Shown one piece after another: positions 56,921 through 64,000 of a stretch of DNA of 64,000 nucleotides; the stretch's first letter is position 1, and every line of letters begins with the position of its first letter. The stretch spans positions 33,286,001 through 33,350,000 of the forward strand of contig CM051511.1 in NCBI GenBank assembly GCA_028015205.1, given 5' to 3'. Position numbers and translations under genes: made by a program. Below the pieces are notes generated by a model. That model saw nothing but the letters and a program-made list of their open reading frames with translations, was not told the DNA's origin and ran no database searches. The stretch is from Mytilisepta virgata (Eukaryota; Mollusca; Bivalvia; Mytilida; Mytilidae).

Positions 56921-57145
56921 TACTGTGGATTCATTTAATTTCGTGGGTAGAGAAAAAAAGGCATTTCATGGATAACTGGCTTAGAAATTAAAAAAAGGGC
57001 GTTGAAATACTTAAATTCGTGATTTGGCACATCAGATATCATGAAAATAGTGAGACGAAATTTGCCGATCATACTTTGATATTGTACAGTAAAGTACTGA
57101 TTTTAAGCACATAAAATCTAACAAAAGTAATACAGAAAATGAAAG
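56921..57145 (-). mobile_element. Truncated copy of the MITE at 23255-25373
   Basis: Begins TACTGTGGATTCATTTAATT and follows the reverse complement of about 25373-25140 (AAATTCGTGATTTGGCACAT, ATCAGATATCATGAAAATA). No matching right terminus, so one end is lost. Confidence 0.65.
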
Positions 57146-57483
57146 CTACCTAATTTTGAAAAAAAGTTATGAATATGCTCGTATAAAATTGCGATGAAAT
57201 ACCAAACTGCATGATTATTAACCATTGTGTTAAAATAAACGGGGAATGGGAGAAAAAAAACTTTCCCAAAAGTATACTATAGTACTCTATGAGATATAAC
57301 GGAAATTTTTAGGAGCATATGAAAGTCACTACAAATTTCTGGAAAAAGTATTATTGGTGTCATAAGAGGTACTTAACAACAGGAAAATATTGTTTTCAGC
57401 AATACTACATCGTCACAAATTGACTGATCAATGTTATATACATATCTGAAAAACAGATATTTGTTTAACGTATCATACACGTA

Positions 57484-57547
57484 TTATATTTCCCATTTTG
57501 TAAATTGGAAATTTCAAAATTTCCAATTTACAAAATGGGAAATATAA
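57484..57547. repeat. Perfect 31-bp-arm palindrome
   Basis: 57484-57514 and 57517-57547 are exact inverted copies (core TTTCCCATTTTGTAAATTGG) around a two-base CA centre. No target duplication recognised. Confidence 0.9.
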
Positions 57548-58149
57548 CAAATGTATTTCTCAAATAATCTGTAATTATTACAAAACTGTTATTGTTGGAC
57601 AGTCTGCAAATGGATGCCGTACACAGAGTAGAAATGGTTTGCCCTTCCAGAGCGCATGGAATTACTCATGGTTATTTTCATGCCCAGTTCCCGTCTACTT
57701 GATTCAAAAACATGTACATCAGTTTAAAATTACTTGGTGCATGAAGAAGCTTTCAATAAAGTTTCTTACACGAACCTTTAAAATAGTCTATTTGTGAAGT
57801 TTGTGAAAGAATGGAACTTGGGAAATAAAGGGAAATAACCTCGACACTAATAGTGCGACTCCTTCCGTGAAGCACGATAAAGTTAAAACTTCACTGCGTC
57901 TTATTTCACAGGGGACTAAAAGAATCCAAGAGAGGCTCAGTCTCTTGATCTTCCCCAAAAGACTCGTATTCGGACGTGTTCAATGGCAGTGCCAGAGTTG
58001 TCTGAAATTTCAAGAAATTCAGGTCCTGGTGGAAAATTTCTGGCCATATGTTCAAACTGATATGTTTGAATATCGTCTTCGTGTGGTCCTAACATTTTGT
58101 AGTCAACGTCAAAATCCCAAAAATATTCTTGTTTCTTATTACATGTATC
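57548..58149. other. Non-coding interval
   Basis: One open frame each way crosses about 57870-58200 without a recognisable domain, and it ends in the adjoining C/G tract. No gene supported. Confidence 0.4.
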
Positions 58150-58602
58150 TAGTCCCTGTACCCCCCCGGGGGGGGGGGGGTTACTTCCTATATTTTTAGT
58201 GGTACGAGTGTGCCGCAAAACAGGGTCGCTTTTTCATGCCCTGCTGGTTAGAACAGGGTCGCTTTTTCATGTCCTGCCTGTTAGAACATGGTCGCTTTTT
58301 CATACCCTGCTGGTGAGAACAGGGTCTTTTTTAAAAAAAAGTATTTGTCTAGAACAGGATCGCTTATTTAACTGTATAAGATACAGTCTAGAACCCGGAT
58401 CTAGAACAGCATCTGTTTTATACGGTCTAGAACAGGGTATTCATTTTCTGAGCGTGTCTAGAACAGGGTATATTTTTCAATATTTCTGTTTAGAACAGGG
58501 TATGTTTTTCAATGTTTTCTGGTTAGAACAGGGTATGATTTGGCAAGTGCTGTCGGCACAGTTATACCCAAAAGGATAGTCAGTTACCCCCGGGCACTGT
58601 AC
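58150..58602. repeat. 33-bp minisatellite within GC-rich inverted ends
   Basis: Units of 33-34 bp containing AGAACAGGGTCGCTTTTTCA start near 58221, 58254, 58288 and 58320, then decay into shorter AGAACAGGGTAT units to about 58530. The ends are CCCCCCCGGGGGG...TTAC (58160-58183) and GTTACCCCCGGGCACTGTAC (58582-58601), roughly inverted. An apparent plus-strand protein with 11-residue RTGSLFHALLV repeats only translates the minisatellite. Confidence 0.7.
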
Positions 58603-59036
58603 GTCTATTGATCACCTAGAAATGTAATACTAGTAAATTATTTCTGACAAAAGTCTTTCATATTATACATAGAATTGAAAATAAATCACACAGAAACCAT
58701 ATAGAGTGAAAAAAGTAATAATATTAAAAAATTAGAAAAACCAAAAGAAATAACCTTTTAGAGTCAATTTACTGCCATTTGGGAAGACAAGAATTATTAT
58801 GGACTGGAATGCATCGTGTAGTTAATTTATTCAGTTTTCCTACCTAATTTCTTAATTGGATATTGGGTTGTTTTCTCTGATTTACACGTTTGGTCATTTA
58901 GGGCAATTGCCACATGATTTGGAGTGTCCCACTCACTGATGATCATGTGATGACCACTTTAGATGTCTAGTTTTTGACTTCAAACCCATCTTTCCCATTT
59001 ATATTAAAATTTATAACTTTCTATAATAATCTAAAA

Positions 59037-60582
59037 CAAGAGGCTCTCAAGAGCCTGAATCGCTCACCTGGCAAACAATGCGCTATAAACTAAATTAATA
59101 TATTAATGTTTGTTGTAAATTAAACTGAGTATTAAAGGTCATGTAAAATGCTGAAAATACCTTTAAAAGCCTTTCAAGAACCTCTGGAAAGAAATGGGCA
59201 TGAGTTCTCCCTACGCTTGATTAAGATACAGTCATGGTCAATCTGATGATTCACAATACAAAATACAAGCTTTAATTCATCTTCAAATACAAGTATAAAT
59301 CTTTTGGTCTATATGTTGTCTTTGTTTTTAAAATGTTTGAAAGAAGTTATGTAAAAATTGTGGGTTAAGGCTTTGTTTGAAAATTTGTTAACAACGATGA
59401 TGACGGACACCAAGTGATGGGAATTAAAAGCTAACATATTATGAAGTTTAATCATTGTTATACAACATTCTCATCACCATTCACTAAGGATACCATGTTT
59501 ACTTTAAAAACCAAGTATTGTTGAAATCCGAGCAAGTGTAAAAAATGGCAGCCATTTTAAAAATGGCCGTCCAAAACAAACTTTCATCATCACCATTCAA
59601 CTCGGGATACCATGTTTACCTTGAAAATAGCTTTCATCTTCATTTTCTTTCTATAATTCAGGAAAAAATAGCAAAAAACAGCATTTTGACCCCTATGTTC
59701 TATTTTTAGTAAGGGCGGACATGTTTTTCGACGGATCAAAAATCAAAACATAAAGTTTGTGCATGATACCCTAAGGAACAATCTTACCAAGTTTCATTTG
59801 ATTTTGAATAGTAGTTTCAGAGAAGAAGATTTTTGAAATAATAACATAAAAAAAGCCAAAAATGTCAAAAAAGGGCAATAACTCTAACATCAGTGGACAG
59901 ATTTTCACGAAAATCAGCACACAGGTAGCTCTCATCATGCTGAACACTTTCAACCTGCCAGAATTTGCCGTAACCTAATGATTTTTGAGATATTTGCAAA
60001 AAACTGTTGTTTGACCCCTATGTTCTATTTTTAGTAACAGTGGCCATGTTTTTCGACGGATCAAAAATCGAAACATAAACTTTGTGCATGATACCCTAAG
60101 GAACAATCTTACCAAGTTTCATTTGATTTTGAATAGTAGTTTCAGAGAAGAAGATTTTTTGAAATAATAACATAAAAAAAGCCAAAAATGTCAAAAAGGG
60201 CAATAACTCTAACATCAGTGGACAGATTTTCACGAAAATCAGCACACAGGTAGCTCTCATCATGCTGAACACTTTCAACCTGCCAGAATTTGCCGTAAAC
60301 TAATGATTTTTGAGATATTTGCAAAAAACTGTTGTTTGACCCCTATGTTCTATTTTTAGTAACAGTGGCCATGTTTTTCGACGGATCAAAAATCGAAACA
60401 TAAACTTTGTCCAGGATACCCTAAGAAACAATCATGCTAAGTTTTATACAAATCCATTCAGTAGTTTCAGAGGAGAAGATGTTTGAAAAATTGTTAACGA
60501 CGACGACAGACGACGACAGACGACGACGACGGACGCAAAGTGATGAGAATAGCTCACATGGCCTTTTAGGCCAGATGAGCTA
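59037..60582 (-). mobile_element. Stem-loop-ended non-autonomous element, copy 6
   Basis: Left hairpin AGGCTCT-CA-AGAGCCT (59041-59056), then CGCTCACCTGG. The core has a clean tandem duplication of 325 bp (about 59800-60125 and 60126-60450), each holding TTTCAGAGAAGAAGATTTTT and AACAGTGGCCATGTTTTTCG. Right end: (GAC)n at about 60497-60535, then GCTCACATGGCC-TTTTA-GGCCAGATGAGC. Confidence 0.8.
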
Positions 60583-61599
60583 AAAAAATGAATTAAATTT
60601 ATGATATAAGGGACGATTTAAATTTTCCCATTACTAACTTCCCATTTCTTGATCGTGCGAGTGTACATATCACAGCTTGTACGTTTTGCACGAATTTGTT
60701 CTCGGCTAGAATATTTTAACGAGCAAAACCATATACGATTTCTTAAAACTTTTAGTACAGGGTTATAGATTTCACAAGCTGCTTAATGCTTATAAAAAGT
60801 TTTATAATAGATATCAGCATTTGTTATCTAAATATCCAGGTTCCAGAAAAGCACTTATCATGAACTGGTTTTCCCATCCTAGTTTCTACTGTAATATCGT
60901 GAATAAATGCAAAATTCTCGCTTGTAACCCTGGTAATTACTGAAGATCTTTTGTTTAATAGGGGTAGTGTTGTCATATATAACACATGCACTAAGGAAAA
61001 GACAAGGTGTATTATATGCGATAAAAAAAAATTATACAAGAAAACTGTTGCATGTGCTAGTTATAAATGGGTAATAACTGGATATTTAACGGTCAAGGAA
61101 TTATGTTATAACCTGACATCCCTAATGATATTGACTGTCCTATATTTATTTAACCGATATTAGCTCTTCCCGATGAGATGAAAAAAATTGAGTAATAAAA
61201 AACTGTCGTACAGCACCGGTATTCGTCAGAACTGAATGATTGAATCGGGTAGAGGGAGAAACATGAATCGAAATGATAGAAAATGTAAGTTGCGTAATTC
61301 TCAAGAAATTTGAAATAAGTTTCATTATTTTATTGCCGGTTTGCTCCACATTTAAAAATGACAGAAGAAATTATTTGAAAGCTCAGTATAGGTCACGGGC
61401 AAACATTTAAAAGATGAGATCTTTTTCAAACTAAGAACATTTCAGAACTAAACAAATTGTGTAAATTTATTAGCATTGTCATTAAAAAATTAAACCATCC
61501 AGGGTAATGGATGGTAGTACAGTATAATTGTGATTTTTATTTATTTACTTATTGTGTATAAGTATATTCTATATACTTTAATGTTTTATATGAATACTT
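60583..61599. other. Non-coding interval
   Basis: Short open frames on both strands but no recognisable domain, splice-phase logic or element ends. Confidence 0.45.
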
Positions 61600-61613
61600 T
61601 CAATCACGTAATT

Positions 61614-61946
61614 GACCGCCTCGGTGGTCTCGTGGTAGCGTGCTCGCCCCGAGCGCGGAAGGTCGCGGGTTCGATCCCCAACCGGGTCAAACCAAAGACA
61701 TTAAAATTGGTATCTGCTGCTTCTCCGCCAAGCACGCGGCATCTAGGAGTAAGAGCAAAGACTGGTCGGCTCGGAGTGTGTCCGAGTGAGGTGATATGTC
61801 TTACTGCGGACAGTTACCTCGTGAGCTAGCACATTAAAAATCCGATTTAGCGGTACAAAGCAGGGATCATATTCATTATCATATCAACATGTTCTCGTTC
61901 TGATATGCACCTGGTTGCCACTGGACGTTAAACAACAATTCATCCA
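61614..61946 (+). mobile_element. tRNA-derived SINE with 14-bp target duplication
   Basis: The 5' 76 bases fold like a tRNA, with an A-box-like GTGGTCTCGTGGT (61624-61636) and a B box GGTTCGATCCC (61668-61678), closing GACC with GGTC. A non-tRNA body of about 250 bases follows and ends GCCACTGGACGTTAAACAAC. TCAATCACGTAATT occurs at both edges (61600-61613 and 61947-61960), a target duplication from LINE-type retroposition. The right flank is repeated once more just downstream (61980-62012). It is not a functional tRNA gene in context. Confidence 0.88.
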
Positions 61947-62384
61947 TCAATCACGTAATTCAATATAATTGGCAATTAATCATCAATCACGTAATTCAAT
62001 ATAATTGGCAATTATTGTTTATGATATGTGTATTATATAAGTCTATGTATACTTTGAATCTATACCACTTTAAAGAGGTTTATTGAGAATAAAGATATAG
62101 CAATGAATGACAGTATTTTAACGACCCCATCTTGGCTTTATCAAAATTAAGTAAATCGTAAATTATCCGCAGTTTTTGTAAAAAAAACTTTTAAGGAGTA
62201 TTGTATTATAAAAGACCGTTCATAATAAAATAGAAATAAGTTGGCAATAAGAGTTCGTAACCATAGTAATCTCAAATAAACAAAAGAATGGATAACAGGA
62301 TAACAGGAAAGGTCAACAATAACATACCAATCAATCAAATCAACCCAACTGACAAAACGCGGTACAAAAAATAACATAAAAGAG

Positions 62385-62480
62385 TATAAAACACAAACAC
62401 TAACACAACAGAGAGTCAGGATAGTCTGACTTGGTACAGACATTGAATAGTGTTGGGGTTAAACTGGTTTTATGGGTACC
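62385..62480 (-). repeat. Dispersed repeat copy related to 10146-10240
   Basis: The reverse complement shares AGTTTAACCCCA, GACTATC and TGACTCTCTGTTGTGTT in order with 10146-10240. Neighbouring sequence at 62300-62345 contains ACCAATCAATCAAATCAA. Confidence 0.55.
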
Positions 62481-63160
62481 CAAAGCCCTTACTCTCTGGT
62501 GTATACAACACAACATAAAAAGCAATACGGTGTGATTATCAACAAGGTGACCGCTTGCTAGAACTGAAAATTAGAGTGGACGGTACATACATGTAATTTA
62601 GATAGCAGGGTGAGAATATGCTCAAAGAGCTTTATACACACCATATCGCCAAAACGATAAAAAAAACTAAGAGAATTGTTTACACTGCATAAACAATATA
62701 TGCCCGAAATTTCGTAAAGATTGTTACAATAATTAATTGAAAGTTCCTTTTTACAAATAAGATAACTTTATAGGAATAAACAAAAGAATTAAATACATCG
62801 TGTTTTTTATATATACATGTACATACAAATATCGTTTTGTACTTTCCATCCAAAAATGATTTGTCTGAAATAACAGGATGTTCGTGTCAGCATTACAATA
62901 TTACAGAGCTTGCATACAGTCACGATTTATTAAATTTAAAACAAATCTTGAGTTTATAAATGAAACCAATTTTTTTTCAATAACCGAAAGATTTAATCCG
63001 ACTTTGATGAAACATAAACTAAAATTATAGTAATTGATTATCGGTCGAGACAGAAATCTTGAGGTAATGAATGAACCCAATCTTCAATGACCCATTAAGA
63101 TTTAATGCGACTTTAATGAAACATAAACCAATTAGTAATTAGATTATCAAATTAGAGAGA
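62481..63160. other. Upstream region of the last gene
   Basis: AT-rich, no exon. Contains two related phrases, AATCCGACTTTGATGAAACA (62997) and AATGCGACTTTAATGAAACA (63103), a local duplication just upstream of the promoter. Confidence 0.45.
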
Positions 63161-63163
63161 ATG

Positions 63164-63172
63164 TATATAAGG
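63164..63172 (+). promoter_or_regulatory. TATA box of the terminal gene
   Basis: TATATAAGG lies about 50 bases before the ATG at 63215, leaving room for a transcription start near 63195 and a 5' UTR of about 20 bases. Confidence 0.6.
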
Positions 63173-63214
63173 CATACATGAATCTTATTTGAAAAGTGCA
63201 GTTCGGAGAGCGAA

Positions 63215-63587
63215 ATGAAGATGCCGAATGCAATATACTTAATCGCAGTTGGAATTCATATTTTAATATGGAATATTCATGGAAAATCTGAATCGTGTAT
63301 AACAGATAAATGCACGAATAATGTAATGGTTCCATTACTCGATAACCAGAAATCCCCTCTGATAGCTACATTCGACATGTCTGAAGCTAACAAACACATC
63401 AACCAGTTTATTGCTCATGTCATTGAGGAAAAAATGGAAAATTTGACAAAAACTAAACTAGAGGAAGTTCTTGAATTTTTAAATCTAGAGGACAACATAA
63501 AGGAGCATGTGAATGAAGTCAAACGGAATCTTAATGCCAGTATCAGTGATAGTGTACAGACAATGTTGACGGAAGAAATCAAGAAAG
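63215..63587 (+). CDS. First exon of a secreted coiled-coil protein (partial)
   Basis: ATG at 63215 (a second in-frame ATG lies two codons on) opens a signal peptide (KMPNAIYLIAVGIHILIWN) followed by a Cys pair, SCITDKC. Residues about 57-124 are a strongly helical, Glu/Lys/Leu-rich segment (EEKMENLTKTKLEEVLEFL) that should form a coiled coil. Frame ends phase 1 at donor AAAG|GTAAGC (63587); reading on through the donor meets a stop at 63670. Later exons are outside the window. Bivalve secreted C1q proteins often have signal peptide, coiled coil, then C1q, and a C1q gene lies 9 kb upstream on the same strand, so a C1q C-terminus is a reasonable guess but not visible. Confidence 0.72.
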
Positions 63588-63719
63588 GTAAGCCAAAACT
63601 TAACATTCTAAACACGAATACAAAAATTACTAGACAGCCAAACTGTCACAATATAGTTATCTACAATTAGTTGGACACTTACCCAGAAATCTAAAAATCC
63701 AAAAATCAATAGCTCCAAT

Positions 63720-64000
63720 TACAAATGAAAAAAAATTATGTCACAAACTTAAATTGACCACTTCTGAAATTCGAACTCGGTGGGCCCCAAGTTTAGAGGT
63801 CAAAATTCTAAAACCTTATTGAACATGTAAATATTGTGCATTACACTACTGAATAGAAAAAAAAATACATAAATTGCAAAAAGTTTGTGTCAGAATCTTG
63901 AATTGAACATTTTTTAAATTTGACCCCTTTAGGGTCCCAATTTTAGAAATCAAAATTCTAAAACCTTATTGAACATGTAAATATTGTGCATTACACTACT
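63720..64000. repeat. 150-bp tandem repeat in the first intron
   Basis: Two units 150 bp apart (AAAACCTTATTGAACATGTA at about 63811 and 63961), each preceded by a GGGCCCCAAG or GGGTCCCAAT and GTCAAAATTC-like phrase. It runs off the window end. Confidence 0.8.

Noticed and set aside
57867..58218. 110-aa and 93-aa opposing frames
   Set aside because: Overlapping on opposite strands, no domain, and both run into the poly(C)/poly(G) edge of the minisatellite element.
58199..58579. 126-aa repeat protein on the plus strand
   Set aside because: Whole frame lies in the 33-bp minisatellite; no promoter, splice sites or domain.
59771..60324. Two near-identical 60-aa minus-strand frames
   Set aside because: They are the same frame in the 325-bp tandem duplication of stem-loop copy 6; no coding signature.
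61614..61689. Functional tRNA gene
   Set aside because: tRNA-like boxes are present, but they are fused to a SINE body and flanked by a target duplication, which marks a retroposed SINE.
1..64000. CRISPR array, operon or bacterial promoters
   Set aside because: Spliced genes, LTR elements and SINEs show eukaryotic nuclear DNA; the tandem repeats have no regular short spacers.

Overview
The window looks like nuclear DNA of a bivalve mollusc, most likely a mussel. It is AT-rich, has spliced genes with long introns, and is dense in young transposable elements. It carries a small secreted C1q-domain gene of the kind that is massively expanded in bivalves. Its repeats end in stem-loops and contain cores of roughly 160-bp monomers and (GAC)n tracts, as in bivalve rolling-circle derivatives. 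The species is inferred, not proven.

Layout. 680-6554 (minus) is a complete BEL/Pao LTR retrotransposon with two apparently identical 199-bp LTRs, a 5-bp target duplication and one uninterrupted gag-pol frame of 1771 codons. From about 6.6 to 20.2 kb there is no convincing host exon, only repeats: a SINE fragment, two copies of a stem-loop-ended family (8518-9774 and 12262-13288), a second family with 161-bp monomers (about 16760-17600) and a hAT-like element (17809-18719). 20226-39206 (minus) is the main host gene, a zyxin/LPP/TRIP6-family focal-adhesion protein. I resolved nine coding exons with consistent splice phases (525 aa: proline-rich N-terminus, then three LIM domains). Its introns hold nested MITEs, three more stem-loop-family copies and a decayed extra copy of one LIM exon.

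42663-51146 (minus) is a Ty3/Gypsy element inserted in a (TA)n tract. Its gag has a GQ/RG-rich tail where a zinc knuckle might be expected and is split by a PIF/Harbinger-like MITE. Gag and pol are joined through a canonical T TTA AAC -1 frameshift site. Pol has every catalytic motif but one in-frame stop near its end. A third reading frame after pol encodes an SGNH-hydrolase-like protein preceded by a plausible splice acceptor. This third ORF is the most unusual thing in the window.

From 51.2 to 52.0 kb lie two related fold-back elements. A three-exon secreted C1q-domain gene runs on the plus strand at 52599-54730. The remainder is mostly repeats (long palindromes, a 33-bp minisatellite, another stem-loop-family copy, a tRNA-derived SINE with a 14-bp target duplication). 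The window ends in the TATA-driven first exon of another secreted coiled-coil protein (63215-63587), whose later exons lie outside. Exon boundaries come from reading splice sites and frame continuity by eye; no alignment or search was run.
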